A stretch of DNA of 64,000 nucleotides from Planctomycetota bacterium (GTDB lineage Bacteria; Planctomycetota; Phycisphaerae; Phycisphaerales; Zrk34). The notes below the pieces were generated by a model. It saw nothing but the letters and a program-made list of their open reading frames with translations, did no database searches and was not told the origin of the DNA. The stretch's first letter is position 1. Each line of letters opens with the position of its first letter. Positions 48,297 through 58,109 of this stretch are shown one piece after another. Position numbers and translations under genes: made by a program. Location: positions 1-64,000 of the forward strand of contig WGMD01000001.1 in assembly GCA_016125255.1 (NCBI GenBank), given 5' to 3'.

Positions 48297-49624
48297 ACGG
48301 TGCGGCACGCGCGGCGGCGGACGAGCAGCAGGGCGCTGACGATCGCGAGGAGCCCGGTCGAGGGCTCGGGGACCGTCGTCAACTCGAAGGCGTTGAGGGG
48401 CAGGAGACGATTGGACGCAACGGTGTCGGTGGCCTGCCCGTTAGCGCCGAAGAGTCCGCCGCCGGCGAGGTAGCGGACGACGACGTTCTGACCGGCGTCG
48501 GCGAAGAAGGAGATGAGATACTGGTGGAGGGTATTGTTGTAGACGACGTTGTCGAGTTTGTTGGTGAACGTCGCGCCGCCGTCGGTGCTGACCTGCACGT
48601 CCATGACGCCGACCTGATTGGAGGTGTCGATGTGATCGGAGATGAGGGTGTAGTAGCCGGACTTGAGGCCCGCGAGGGTCAGGTCCATGTAGTTGTCAGG
48701 GACGTTTCCGGGGCCGGGGACGGGTTCGACGGTGGCCCAGTCGCGGTCGGATTTGTCACTCGTGCCGCGGTCGATCATGCGCAGGGCGGTTTCCTTGGCG
48801 GCGAGTGTGACGGTGATGCCCGAGCCGGTGTCGGCGTTGACGTTGTCGTAGCCGGTGGTGGCGAAGGTGTAGGTGCGCGACTGCGGGCTGGCGGCGCCGT
48901 TGTTGAAGCTGAAGGGGGCGTAGCCGGTTTCGACCTGCTGCGCGCTTGGGCCGAAGTCGACGCGAAGCACGGACGCGGCGACGTCCCGATCGGCGGCGAG
49001 GGCGATGCCCTGAAGGAAGACGCCCTTGGAGTTGGACGTGGAGTTGTCGCCGAGGCCGATGCGGAATTCCAGGTGATCGCCGTTGCGAATGGTTCCGACC
49101 GACGCGACATTGGCGACGACGGTGTTGACGGCCCATCCGCCGCTCGTCGTCAGACTCACGCCCGTGCCCGCGGCGAGCGAGGTGAACGCTCCGCCGTTCT
49201 TGCTCACGAAAACGTTGTACTCACCGTTGATGGTGCCGGCGTTGTCGGAGGCGGCGGCGAGGTCGAAGGAGAGCGTCGTGGGGCTCAGCAGATCGGCGGA
49301 AGTGAAGTCGAAGGCGAAGCCGGCGTAGTCGGAAGTGCTCGACGCGACATCGTTGAGGTTGATGGCGCGCCAGAAGCGCCAGTTCGATCCGGCGGCGGAA
49401 CCAGCGAGCGGACCGGGCTGCGTCGCCCCGGCCGATCCGAAGCTCGTGCGCCAGGACTCGGACCCGTTCAGGTCGGTGTTTCCCGCCGACACGCCCGACG
49501 CCGCGGTGATCGGCGCCTGACTCGTCGTTCCATTGTGATACGAAAGCACGACGCTGTCGGCTCGCGCCCCGGCGGCGCATGTGAAAACGCAAACCGCCAA
49601 CGCAATAGCAGCACGCCTGTACAT
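48293..49624 (-). CDS. PEP-CTERM exported protein downstream of cassette C
   Basis: A 443-residue secreted protein. A signal peptide (AIALAVCVFTCAAGARA) precedes beta-rich regions and a canonical PEP-CTERM tail, VPEPSTGLLAIVSALLLVRR, with a short extra end CRTV that comes from the repeat. The tail differs from the PTPAALPAG type of the cassette cargoes, so it may follow a different sorting route. AGGAG 9 bases before ATG 49624 supports the start. It follows the cassette C prepilin by 213 bases on the same strand and may be an extra member. Confidence 0.85.
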   Translation of the reverse strand: MYRRAAIALAVCVFTCAAGARADSVVLSYHNGTTSQAPITAASGVSAGNTDLNGSESWRTSFGSAGATQPGPLAGSAAGSNWRFWRAINLNDVASSTSDYAGFAFDFTSADLLSPTTLSFDLAAASDNAGTINGEYNVFVSKNGGAFTSLAAGTGVSLTTSGGWAVNTVVANVASVGTIRNGDHLEFRIGLGDNSTSNSKGVFLQGIALAADRDVAASVLRVDFGPSAQQVETGYAPFSFNNGAASPQSRTYTFATTGYDNVNADTGSGITVTLAAKETALRMIDRGTSDKSDRDWATVEPVPGPGNVPDNYMDLTLAGLKSGYYTLISDHIDTSNQVGVMDVQVSTDGGATFTNKLDNVVYNNTLHQYLISFFADAGQNVVVRYLAGGGLFGANGQATDTVASNRLLPLNAFELTTVPEPSTGLLAIVSALLLVRRRACRTV

Positions 49625-49837
49625 GATGTCATTCTCCTGCGAATCGTTCTAACGGGTTCTCATTCACCTCACGCGACGTCGGCGGGCTCGAACAGCCGAT
49701 CGCGACGTCGGTGCGGCTTCCCTGGCGGGATCTCAAGGTGAAGAATACGGCTGAGGCCGGACTGCGCCAAGCACTTTTTGCGAATTTTGCGATGGATTTT
49801 GACCGACCGATGCAAAGTCGCGGCGATGGAAACCCGT

Positions 49838-50650
49838 TTACTGCGTTCGTTCCAGCGCCTGCAGGGCCTGGTCGTAGAGGGGGAAGTTGTCGCCGGGGAA
49901 GTTGCCGGGGTCGGTCTGCATGAGCGTCAGCGGCTCGCGCGTGAGTTTGAACGAGACGGAGGTGTCGCCGAACATGACGTTCCAGCCGGGGCTGTCGGGG
50001 TTGTCGTCGTGAGCGATGGTGACGGCGGATTCGAGCAGATCGGTGCCGAAGACGCGCTGTGGCTTGAGATCCTGCGCCATGTCGAACTTGCGATAGCTCT
50101 TGCCCGAGGCCGGATCTTTGACGACGGGGTTGAAGTTGTACGCCACGCGGACGCCGACGGCCGCGGTGCCGCCGGGCCAGTAATCGGTCGGCCAGGGTTC
50201 GTAGGTTTCGAGCTTGAACGTCGGGTTTTTCTGCGACGGGCAGTAGAAGTTCGGGCCGTCGGTGATGTACTTGGTGGCGTAGAGCTTGCCGAGGTTCTGC
50301 CATGTATTGCCGGTGCGGAACCATCGGGTCCAATGCGTCACGACGAGGCCGGTGTCGAGCCCGCCGGCCCCGGAGGAATACGGCGGGAGCCAGCCCTTGT
50401 AGGTCTGCGCGTACATGTTGGCGGCGAGCCCCTGCTGACGGAGGTTCGACGCGCAGCGCGTGATGCGCGCCACTTCACGGGCGCGCGACATCGACGGGAG
50501 CAGAATCGAAATCAGCAGCGCGATGATGGCGACGACGACGAGAAGTTCGATCAAGGTGAAACCATATCGCGCGCATCGCGCGACGGGGTGACTGAAGTCA
50601 CCCCGCCTCATCGCGATACGAAACTCGTGAGGACGCATGTTCATTTTCAT
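49838..50650 (-). CDS. Prepilin-like protein, cassette C
   Basis: A 270-residue pseudopilin-like protein. The cleavage site is G30 before [20 protein letters not shown], followed by [13 protein letters not shown] palindrome (50584-50605) is read inside the leader as [11 protein letters not shown]. The C-terminus has [10 protein letters not shown] in place of the DGH tail. The ATG 50650 overlaps the cargo stop (ATGA), as in the other three cassettes, with no ribosome site of its own. ATGs further up the frame have no support. Confidence 0.87.
   Translation of the reverse strand: MKMNMRPHEFRIAMRRGDFSHPVARCARYGFTLIELLVVVAIIALLISILLPSMSRAREVARITRCASNLRQQGLAANMYAQTYKGWLPPYSSGAGGLDTGLVVTHWTRWFRTGNTWQNLGKLYATKYITDGPNFYCPSQKNPTFKLETYEPWPTDYWPGGTAAVGVRVAYNFNPVVKDPASGKSYRKFDMAQDLKPQRVFGTDLLESAVTIAHDDNPDSPGWNVMFGDTSVSFKLTREPLTLMQTDPGNFPGDNFPLYDQALQALERTQ
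50584..50605. repeat. ACTGAAGT-core palindrome inside a prepilin leader
   Basis: A perfect palindrome with CGGGGTGACT arms around GA, read in frame in the cassette C prepilin leader. It is the fourth member of the ACTGAAGT family here. Confidence 0.8.
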
Positions 50651-52062
50651 TTGCGACGCCGCCATGCAAGGGCGCTCCACAGCGCGAGGCCCGCCGGAAG
50701 CGCAGCGGGGGTCGGCACGCTGATGAGCACGGAGTCGATGCTGAACGCGCCGCCGCTGACGTTGCTGAACTGCCGGCCGACGAACAGGTAGGGGTTGGCG
50801 ACGACGCTGGTGTTACGCGTATTGAAGACGCCCGAGACATAGGGCGCGGCCGCATCGTCCAGGTCGTCGAGCGTCAGAATGTAGGTCAGCGTCGTCGGGT
50901 CGATCTGAAACTCGACGTGATAGACGTGGCCGGTGACGACGGCGATGCCGGTGTTCTGATCGTTGGATCCGCCCAGGCCGTTGCCGTTGGTGGTGCGCCA
51001 GAAATCGCTGACGGCTTTGATGTTGGCGAGCACGTCCGGGCCGGTGTTCACGCCGTTGCTTTGACGAATGCCCAGTTGGAAGTCGTTGTGGCTGGCGCTG
51101 TCGATTCGGAAGTCGGCTTCGACGGTGTACTTGCCGAGGGTGGTCGAGATGTCGGCGAAATCGCTGAATTGCCGGGTGTATCCGCCGCCGGTGGCGTCGA
51201 CATCGGTCACGGCGAGGTAGTTGCCGCCGCCGTTGAGCGGGTTGGATGTTTCGACGGTGGCGGTCACGGTGGTTCCGGACTTGTTCCATCCGCCGAGCCA
51301 ACCGTCGCCGGCCTTGCCGCCGAACTGGTCGGCGGAAGTCGCGCCGGCGCCGCCGGCGAAGTCGGCGACGATGCCGGGCAGGGCGTAGCTGATGGCGTAA
51401 CCGTTGAGGACGGTGGTGTTGTTGGATCGGAGGAACGAGACGGTCATGGCGTCGCCGGCGAACGAGCCGGCGCCCCAGGGCAGGTTGTCCCAGTGCATGT
51501 AGTTGAGGTTGGCGCTGCCGTCGGAGAAATCATCGGACGGTTTGGCGGGGCCGGAGTTGAAGGTGGTGAATTCGTTATTGACGAGGTAGTCGCCGAGGCG
51601 GTTTTCGGCGACGGTCGTACCGGAGTAGGTGGCGACGACGTCGACGCTGATGTTGCGGCCGGTGAGCCCGCTGAACCCGGTCATGTTCAGGTTCGTCGGC
51701 GAGGGGGGATTGAAGGCGTTCTGCGCGAAGTTGGTGGCGAAGGCGTCGCGATTCGCCGCCGAGAGCGAGCTGATCCACGGAAGCGGATGCGAAGCAAGGT
51801 CTGCGGCGGGCGTGTAGCGCGTGTCATTGACGACGGCGACGCCGGTCAGATTGGCGTAGGTCAATCCGCTCAGCGAGCCGTCGGAGTATTTGAGCGGGAC
51901 GTTGGCCGAGGCGGAGGTGATGTTGTTCCATGTCACGCCCGGCTCATTGACGGCGGTCGGGCCGGTGTTGACGAGGATCTGAAGATTCGTCGCGGCCCAT
52001 GCGGGCGCGGCGGCGAGTGCGAGAAGGACGGCGACAATGCGTTGGTTCGTTTGCGTCAACAT
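50647..52062 (-). CDS. PEP-CTERM exported protein, cassette C cargo
   Basis: A 471-residue secreted protein. A signal peptide ([15 protein letters not shown]) precedes an N-terminal domain (about 25-225) that is not recognised and a second domain (about 230-450) related to the C-terminus of its own FecR gene ([18 protein letters not shown] against VEIQVDPAHRAWTATLDD). The tail is [19 protein letters not shown] plus RRRK. AGGAG about 10 bases before ATG 52062 supports the start. The stop overlaps the prepilin start by 4 bp. Confidence 0.88.
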   Translation of the reverse strand: MLTQTNQRIVAVLLALAAAPAWAATNLQILVNTGPTAVNEPGVTWNNITSASANVPLKYSDGSLSGLTYANLTGVAVVNDTRYTPAADLASHPLPWISSLSAANRDAFATNFAQNAFNPPSPTNLNMTGFSGLTGRNISVDVVATYSGTTVAENRLGDYLVNNEFTTFNSGPAKPSDDFSDGSANLNYMHWDNLPWGAGSFAGDAMTVSFLRSNNTTVLNGYAISYALPGIVADFAGGAGATSADQFGGKAGDGWLGGWNKSGTTVTATVETSNPLNGGGNYLAVTDVDATGGGYTRQFSDFADISTTLGKYTVEADFRIDSASHNDFQLGIRQSNGVNTGPDVLANIKAVSDFWRTTNGNGLGGSNDQNTGIAVVTGHVYHVEFQIDPTTLTYILTLDDLDDAAAPYVSGVFNTRNTSVVANPYLFVGRQFSNVSGGAFSIDSVLISVPTPAALPAGLALWSALAWRRRK

Positions 52063-52103
52063 GCTCAGTCATCTCCTGTTCAAAGCTTGAAGTTCACCCG
52101 TAC

Positions 52104-53669
52104 TCATTTCTGCGACTCCAAAGCGTCGGCGTCGCTCGACGCCGTCACGCGCAGTTCATCCACCGAAAACGCCCACTGTTTGACGACATCCGTACCCTTG
52201 GTTCGATCGTCGCGCCCGCCGAAGTGAACGAATCGGCCGACGGCGGGGGCCTGCGAGCGGAAGTAAACGCGCGGCGAGCGATAGACCGGATTGACGCCGT
52301 CGTCGAGCGTCGCCGTCCAGGCGCGATGCGCCGGATCGACTTGAATCTCGACCGCCACCGTGCGGCCGGTGACGAGCGGAATGCCCGTCGGAACGCCGAC
52401 GATTTCCGCGCTGTCCGGCGACGTTCGCGTCATCAGCGTCCAACCGGCGTCGGGCGTGGCGTTGAGAATCCATGTGTCCTCGCCATCGGTGCCGTGCGAC
52501 GGGCTCGGCCGATCGTAGATGAAGTAGCGCACCATCGGATCGGACCACGCCTCCGCGCGGAACAGGAACGAAATCCGATGCGGCCGGGCGGCGTCCATCG
52601 CATGCAGCCCCGCCATGTAACACCGCGACACCGTCCCCTGCGCCGGCTCGCCGACGCGCTCCGCACGCAGCCCCATCGTCAGGTACGAACCGCTCGTCGC
52701 ATTCAGCGGGCGATCGCTCCGCACCACCGGCCCGGTCTCCACCATCGCCGCCGGCGTCGTCGTGACGCCCCACGCCGATGCCCATCCCTCCGCCGCGCGA
52801 CCGGGGTACGCATCGACGTCCGCTTCGTTGGGCGAAACCGCCGACCCCCCGCGGTGAAAGTCGATCGATGCGATGGTCAGCGGCAGCGATGCGATCGTCA
52901 CGACGCCGCGCGTGTCGAACTGCGCGCTGGACCCGGCTGCCAGCTCGCGCAGCACGCGCCCCGCTTCGCCGCCGCGCTGAAGCTGCACGCGCCCGCGATA
53001 GACCTCGACGCTGGTGCGGCCGTCCTGCTGTGCGTCGATGCCGAACTCCGTGCCCAGGTCGACGACGGACACGCCGCTGGCGGTGTCGATGCGGAACCCG
53101 ACCGCTTCATGCGGGACATATGCCTGTAGCCGGCCGTACGCGAGATATCCGCTGGTTTTGTCGTGCAAATTGAACGCGCACGGGCCGTCGATCGTCACGA
53201 CCGCGCCGCTGTCGAACATGAACTGCACCTGCCCCGAGGCCAGTTGGATCAAGCCCGGCTGCATCGGCGAGCCGAGCTGCGGCGATTCGTCGGCGCCGCC
53301 GGCGAACACGACATCGTGCATGTCCGTGACGAGCGCGATGCGATTCGACGCGGCCGCATGGCGCGCATGCGACACGGGCAGGTTCATCCACACCGCCGAC
53401 AGTCCCGCCGTCAGCGCGAGCAGCGCCGCCGCCGCAACAGCCCATCGCCCGATGCGCCACTTCGACGCCGCCGGCTCGTCAACGATCCGCGCCCCCGCCA
53501 GCGCTTCGTGCAAGAGTCGCGCCTGCGTGCACAGCTCGACGAACTGCGCCCGCGTCGCCGCGCTTGCCGCCAGCGCTTCCGCCAGCGCCGCCCCGCCCGG
53601 CGCATCAAGCCGATCGTCCAGGTAGCGCGTCACATGATCGATGATCTCTTCGCGCGTCAGCTCAGACAT
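52104..53669 (-). CDS. FecR-like membrane regulator with cargo-like C-terminal domain, cassette C
   Basis: A 521-residue protein. The N-terminus (ITRYLDDRLDAPGG-like motif HVTRYLDDRLDAP) fits an anti-sigma domain. A transmembrane helix (about 74-96) precedes a FecR domain (GAVVTIDGP, VGFRIDTASGVSVVDLGTEF, VEVYRGRVQL; about 110-245). The C-terminal domain (about 262-515) resembles its own cargo: WAFSVDELRVTA against [12 protein letters not shown], and the DPAHRAWTATLDD segment. Its start overlaps the sigma stop by 8 bp. The cargo gene starts 41 bases after its stop. Confidence 0.87.
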   Translation of the reverse strand: MSELTREEIIDHVTRYLDDRLDAPGGAALAEALAASAATRAQFVELCTQARLLHEALAGARIVDEPAASKWRIGRWAVAAAALLALTAGLSAVWMNLPVSHARHAAASNRIALVTDMHDVVFAGGADESPQLGSPMQPGLIQLASGQVQFMFDSGAVVTIDGPCAFNLHDKTSGYLAYGRLQAYVPHEAVGFRIDTASGVSVVDLGTEFGIDAQQDGRTSVEVYRGRVQLQRGGEAGRVLRELAAGSSAQFDTRGVVTIASLPLTIASIDFHRGGSAVSPNEADVDAYPGRAAEGWASAWGVTTTPAAMVETGPVVRSDRPLNATSGSYLTMGLRAERVGEPAQGTVSRCYMAGLHAMDAARPHRISFLFRAEAWSDPMVRYFIYDRPSPSHGTDGEDTWILNATPDAGWTLMTRTSPDSAEIVGVPTGIPLVTGRTVAVEIQVDPAHRAWTATLDDGVNPVYRSPRVYFRSQAPAVGRFVHFGGRDDRTKGTDVVKQWAFSVDELRVTASSDADALESQK

Positions 53670-54192
53670 GCGGCGCCTCCCCCCGGCCCGTCCGGCGGCG
53701 GACGCACTCCGCCAGCGCCCCGTGCGCCCGCGTCAATACCTTGTAAATCGCCTCCGCCTTCCGCCCCAGCTTCGCCGCCACACCCTCGCCCGAAAGTCCC
53801 TGCGCGTAACGGAGCGTGATGACCTGCCGGGCATACGGCGAAAGCTCCGCCAGACAATGCTTGAGCGCCTCGAGCGTCTCCGCCGCCGGCGTCGCCTCCT
53901 GCCGCTCCCATTGCCCTTCGAGCAGGTCCAGCAATTTCTCATCCAGTAGCGCCGGCGCGCGACCGAGCCGGCGAAGCGCCTTGAGCGACAAGTTCCGCGC
54001 CGACCGCCGAAGCCAGGTCGGCAGCGCCTCCGCCTCGCGCAGCTCGCCCCGCTTGTGCAGCGCCAGCAGCGACACCTCCTGAAACACATCCTCCGCCACA
54101 TGCGCATCGCGCACGATCGACCAGATGTACGCGAACAGCGTCGCCCGGTCGCGCAAAAGCGCTTTGACAATCGTGTCCTCGTTGAGCGCCAC
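53662..54192 (-). CDS. ECF-type sigma factor, cassette C
   Basis: A 176-residue sigma factor. Region 2 is YIWSIVRDAHVAEDVFQEVS with PTWLRRSARNLSLKALRR, and region 4 is ELSPYARQVITLRYAQGLSG with an HTH (VAAKLGRKAEAIYKVLTRAH). It is close in type to the cassette A factor (YIDSIVRDDHMAEDVFQDV). It starts at GTG 54192, after AGGAGG with a 4-base spacing; the upstream frame to 54255 is not supported. The stop overlaps the FecR start by 8 bp. It is divergent from the cassette D sigma gene. Confidence 0.88.
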   Translation of the reverse strand: MALNEDTIVKALLRDRATLFAYIWSIVRDAHVAEDVFQEVSLLALHKRGELREAEALPTWLRRSARNLSLKALRRLGRAPALLDEKLLDLLEGQWERQEATPAAETLEALKHCLAELSPYARQVITLRYAQGLSGEGVAAKLGRKAEAIYKVLTRAHGALAECVRRRTGRGEAPHV

Positions 54193-54394
54193 AAAACCTC
54201 CTGCACCTATCAGGTTCCCGCCCCCGGCCCGGACTGGACATGCGAAAACCACCAAGCGCCGCGCCGATGATTACAACCATAATCCCATCAGCCCTTTAGC
54301 AACAGAAAAATTTTCCGCCCCGCCGGATTTTCCTTGTAAGTTTCCCCCGCATTCGGCACAGTTATGGGTGAGAAATCAGGTCGAGGCGACCCCT
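54193..54394. promoter_or_regulatory. Shared region between divergent sigma genes
   Basis: 202 bases separate the start codons of the two divergent ECF sigma genes of cassettes C and D. Promoters for both must lie here, but no hexamers can be assigned with confidence. The middle, around 54280-54340, is more AT-rich than the surroundings. Confidence 0.45.
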
Positions 54395-54943
54395 ATGACG
54401 TCACAACCCAACGATGCAGCCACGCAGGCGGCCATGAAGCGCTTCGCTCAGCTTTGGGTCAGCGCTCAGACGACCGTCGCCGCCTACGTGCATGCCGCCG
54501 TGCGCGATCCGCACGAGGCGGAGGACGTGCTGGGCAAAGTCGCCGAGGCCGCGGTCGAGGCGTTTGACCAGTACGACGCGACCCGCTCGTTCACCGGTTG
54601 GCTTCTGGGCATCGCGCGCCATCGCGTGCTGCATCATCTGCGCACCCGCCGGCGCGATCGGCACGTCTTCGACGATCAGACGCTTCAGCTCCTCGCCGCC
54701 GCGCACGAACGCCTTGACGATCAGCAAAGCGATCGGCGCGAAGCGCTGGCCGGCTGCATCGACAACCTCCCGCCGCATCAGAAGCGGATGATCCAGATGC
54801 GCTACGACGAGGCGATGAACCCGCGGACGATGGCGCAGCAATTGAAAATGCGCCCCAACGCCGTGGAAGTCGCCCTGCATCGCATCCGTCACGCCCTGGC
54901 GCAGTGCATCCGTCAGCGCCTCGGTGCCGGAGAAATGCGATGA
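54395..54943 (+). CDS. ECF-type sigma factor, cassette D
   Basis: A 182-residue sigma factor. Region 2 (VAAYVHAAVRDPHEAEDVLG) is followed by SFTGWLLGIARHRVLHHLR, and region 4 (NLPPHQKRMIQMRYDEAMN) by an HTH (AQQLKMRPNAVEVALHRIRH). It belongs to the same broad planctomycete group as cassettes A to C but is closer to the B type. GAGG 8 bases before ATG 54395 supports the start. The stop overlaps the FecR start (ATGA). It heads cassette D. Confidence 0.88.
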   Translation: MTSQPNDAATQAAMKRFAQLWVSAQTTVAAYVHAAVRDPHEAEDVLGKVAEAAVEAFDQYDATRSFTGWLLGIARHRVLHHLRTRRRDRHVFDDQTLQLLAAAHERLDDQQSDRREALAGCIDNLPPHQKRMIQMRYDEAMNPRTMAQQLKMRPNAVEVALHRIRHALAQCIRQRLGAGEMR

Positions 54944-56445
54944 GCCAACCCGCCGCGCTGCTCGAAGCTTATTTCGACAACACGCTGGACGCGGCGCAAC
55001 TATCCGCGCTGGCGGACTGGCTCCGCGCCGATGCCGCCCACGCCGACGCCTTCGCCGAGCGCTCCCTCATGGAGCGCCACCTGACGGAGCGCCACATCGC
55101 CGGCCCCGCGCAGACGTTCGCCCATGTCGAGCCGGCCGACCGGCGCCTGTCTCCCCACCGGTTCGCCCTCGCGCTGGCTGTCGCGGCGGTGTGCGTCATG
55201 GCGCTGACGGCGGGGATGTGGGCGACGTTCCGGAACGCGCATCAAAAGACTTCGCCCCCCGCCGTGACGCCGGCGCTGGGCCTGCTCTCGGACGTGTCCG
55301 ACGATGCCCTCTTCGCCGCCGGCGCCTCCCGCTCGCTCGGGTCCGAGCTCAGCGCCGGCGATGTGCAGCTTGAGCGCGGCACGGCCCAGCTCATGTTCCG
55401 CTCCGGCGCCGTCGTCGATCTGACCGGGCCCTGCCGATTCGAAATGACCGGCGAAAACGCCGGGATTCTCCACGCCGGGCTGATGCAGGCCTTCGTCTCG
55501 CACCGGGCCCACGGATTCACCGTCACCACCCCCGCCGGCGCACGGATCATCGACCTGGGCACGCGCTTCCGCGTCTTTGTCGGCCCCGGCGGGCGCGAGG
55601 AATTGAGCGTGCTCGAAGGCCGCGTCCGACTGGAGCGCGGCTCGACAATGCGCGAACTGCTCGCCGGGCAGATCGCCCGCATCGACGCCCATGATGTGAC
55701 TTTCGACACCGCCCTGCCGTCGTCGATCATCGGCCTGTGGCGCTTCGAACCCGACGATGGCGATGCGACCACCGTCGCGACCAACGACGCCGCCCCCGGC
55801 CGGCTCGACGGATTGAGCGACGAATCCGTCCTGCTCAGCAGCGACGTGCCCGGCCGGGAAATCTTCGATCCGCTCAGCGGGCGGACGTGGTCCGATCGCG
55901 CCTCGATGGACCTGAGCACCGGGCCGTTCAAAGTGCCCGACGACGCGGCGATCGAGGCGTCGGACTTCACGATCGAGGCCTTCGTCAAGATGGGGCCGGT
56001 GTCGCGCTTTCCGACGATCGTGACGCACCTTCACACGGATGACAGCGGCTGGTCGATGGACCTTTCGCCCGAGCGTTTCATGCGCGTGCGCTTCGACGCG
56101 GGCCCGCAGCCGGACCTGCGCAATCAGTATGTGGGCATGACGGCGGCGCAGACGATCGCGGACGGGAAATGGCATCACGTGGCGGTCGTGCTGTCGGGGA
56201 ACGTGGCGCGGATTTACGTGGACTACGCCAACATGGCGACGCGCACGCTGCGCGGCGAGGTACGGAAGCTGACGCGGACGGACGCGCCGATGCTGCTGGG
56301 CGCCAGCCGGTTGCCGGGCCGGCTCGACGAAGTGCGCTACACGGCGACGGCGCTTTCGCCCGAGCAGTTCCTGCGCGTCGTCCCCCATGAAAAATCGAAT
56401 CAACCGATCGACCAGACCCGTGCGAATGTGGTGCGGGAAAAATGA
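54940..56445 (+). CDS. FecR-like membrane regulator with LamG domain, cassette D
   Basis: A 501-residue protein. The N-terminus has LLEAYFDNTLDAAQLSALAD, then a transmembrane helix (about 75-96), a FecR domain (GAVVDLTGP, RAHGFTVTTPAGARIIDLGT, LSVLEGRVRL; about 105-240) and a C-terminal LamG domain (FTIEAFVKMGPVSRF, GKWHHVAVVLSGNVARIYVD, RLDEVRYTATALS). Here the cargo has a different fold (repeat strands), so the match between FecR and cargo seen in A to C does not hold. GGAG 7 bases before ATG 54940 supports the start. Confidence 0.88.
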   Translation: MSQPAALLEAYFDNTLDAAQLSALADWLRADAAHADAFAERSLMERHLTERHIAGPAQTFAHVEPADRRLSPHRFALALAVAAVCVMALTAGMWATFRNAHQKTSPPAVTPALGLLSDVSDDALFAAGASRSLGSELSAGDVQLERGTAQLMFRSGAVVDLTGPCRFEMTGENAGILHAGLMQAFVSHRAHGFTVTTPAGARIIDLGTRFRVFVGPGGREELSVLEGRVRLERGSTMRELLAGQIARIDAHDVTFDTALPSSIIGLWRFEPDDGDATTVATNDAAPGRLDGLSDESVLLSSDVPGREIFDPLSGRTWSDRASMDLSTGPFKVPDDAAIEASDFTIEAFVKMGPVSRFPTIVTHLHTDDSGWSMDLSPERFMRVRFDAGPQPDLRNQYVGMTAAQTIADGKWHHVAVVLSGNVARIYVDYANMATRTLRGEVRKLTRTDAPMLLGASRLPGRLDEVRYTATALSPEQFLRVVPHEKSNQPIDQTRANVVREK

Positions 56446-56489
56446 AGCCGCCCCGAATGCCGGGGCCCTGCTGAAAGGAAATGAGAAAC

Positions 56490-58109
56490 ATGCGCAATCG
56501 CCAACAACGGAAAATGACCTTCGCCGCCGCGCTCGCCGCCTGTACGCTGGCTGCGCCGCTGACCCGCGCCGCCACGACCTACACCTGGGACCACGGCGCT
56601 TCGACGGGCAACTGGGGCACCGCCGCCAACTGGTCCCCCGACGGCGTCCCCACCGATGGCGACTCCCTCCAGTTCGACGCCAGCGTCTCCAACGCCAACT
56701 TCGCACAAACCAACAACCTCCCCGCCGGCACGCAGATCGCCAACATCACATGGACCGCCACCGGCGTCGGCGGTTTCACCATCAGCGGCAATTCCTTCAC
56801 ACTCACCGGTGCCATCTCCAACAACTCCACCACCGCCACCGGCAACCAGGTCTTCAACACCGCGATCACGCTCAGCAACGCCACCCACCAGATCACCGCC
56901 GTGGCCGGCCGAACCATCACGTTCAACGGCAACATCACCGGCGCCGGCAGCTTCTTCTTCCGCAATCAGGGTACGGAAATCTTCAACGGCAACGTCAACA
57001 TCTCCGGTTCGTTCGGCAAGACCGACGGCGGGCTGACGACCGTCAACACCACCGGCAACACATGGAGCGCGACGAACCTGGCGCGCGGCACGCTCAAGCT
57101 CGGCATCAACAACGCCCTGGCCACCAGCGCCGTGCTGACGCTCGGACAAGGCAGCTTCGCGCCCAACCCCGCGACGTTCGACATGGCCGGGTTCAATCAG
57201 ACCGTCGGCGGGCTGACCTCGCTCAACGGCGGCGACCCCGCCAACCCCGGCACGCGGCTCATCGGTAATTCCAGCACGACCTCCGACTCGACCCTGACCG
57301 TCACCGGCGGAACCACCACGTTCGGCGACGCGGGCGCGAAGATCGTCGACGCCGTCTCCGGCGGCACGAAAAAAGTCAACCTCACCCTCACCGGCGGCGC
57401 CCTGACGCTCGCCTCTGACAACACCTACACCGGCAAAACCACCGTCAGCGGCGGCGTCCTGAACGTGACCGGCTCCATCGCCGCCAACTCCTCCGCCAGC
57501 GTCCTCGTCGGCGCCGACAGCGACGGCGATTTCTCGACGGGACCGGACACGAAGATCAGCCGGGCCGTCGCCGCCGCCGGTTCGTACGCGGGCCTCGGCT
57601 CGGCGATCACCTCGTCCAAACTCACCAAGGCGGATCTGAAAAAGGGAACCAACGGCACCGGCTCGACGCAGACGCTTTCGATGCAGTGGCGCACGCTCGC
57701 CAGCGCCGCCGGCGAAACGGGCGCGAACGATCTGTGGAGCGATGTATTGAACCTGACGGGCATCGACGGGTCGACGTTCGTATTGCAGATGAGCTACAGC
57801 ACGTTCAGCACGGAAGCGGCGACCGCCGCCGCCGACCTGCTCCGCATCAAGTACCTGGACGGGTCCGACGTCTGGGTCAACGCCATCAACGGCAACCACG
57901 GGTCCAACACCGGCGGGTTCTTCCTCGGCGCGTACGTCGACGACGCATCGCACAATCTGCTCGGCGCGCACGGCGTCGATACGACCAACCACGTCGTCTG
58001 GGCGGTGCTCGATCACAACAGCCAGTTCGCCGTGGCGATCCCCACGCCCGCCGCCCTGCCGGCGGGATTGGCGCTGATCGGACTGCTGACCATGCGTCAT
58101 CGCAAATGA
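56490..58109 (+). CDS. PEP-CTERM protein with autotransporter-type beta repeats, cassette D cargo
   Basis: A 539-residue secreted protein. A signal peptide (TFAAALAACTLAAPLTRA) precedes repeated strands of the autotransporter-associated type (TWDHGASTGNWGTAANWSP, LTLASDNTYTGKTTVSGG, LNVTGSIAANSSASVLVG). A beta-solenoid is likely, about 30-420. The tail [19 protein letters not shown] plus RHRK is the sorting signal. AAAGGA 9 bases before ATG 56490 supports the start; ATG 56481 is too close to that site. The stop overlaps the prepilin start. Confidence 0.88.
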   Translation: MRNRQQRKMTFAAALAACTLAAPLTRAATTYTWDHGASTGNWGTAANWSPDGVPTDGDSLQFDASVSNANFAQTNNLPAGTQIANITWTATGVGGFTISGNSFTLTGAISNNSTTATGNQVFNTAITLSNATHQITAVAGRTITFNGNITGAGSFFFRNQGTEIFNGNVNISGSFGKTDGGLTTVNTTGNTWSATNLARGTLKLGINNALATSAVLTLGQGSFAPNPATFDMAGFNQTVGGLTSLNGGDPANPGTRLIGNSSTTSDSTLTVTGGTTTFGDAGAKIVDAVSGGTKKVNLTLTGGALTLASDNTYTGKTTVSGGVLNVTGSIAANSSASVLVGADSDGDFSTGPDTKISRAVAAAGSYAGLGSAITSSKLTKADLKKGTNGTGSTQTLSMQWRTLASAAGETGANDLWSDVLNLTGIDGSTFVLQMSYSTFSTEAATAAADLLRIKYLDGSDVWVNAINGNHGSNTGGFFLGAYVDDASHNLLGAHGVDTTNHVVWAVLDHNSQFAVAIPTPAALPAGLALIGLLTMRHRK

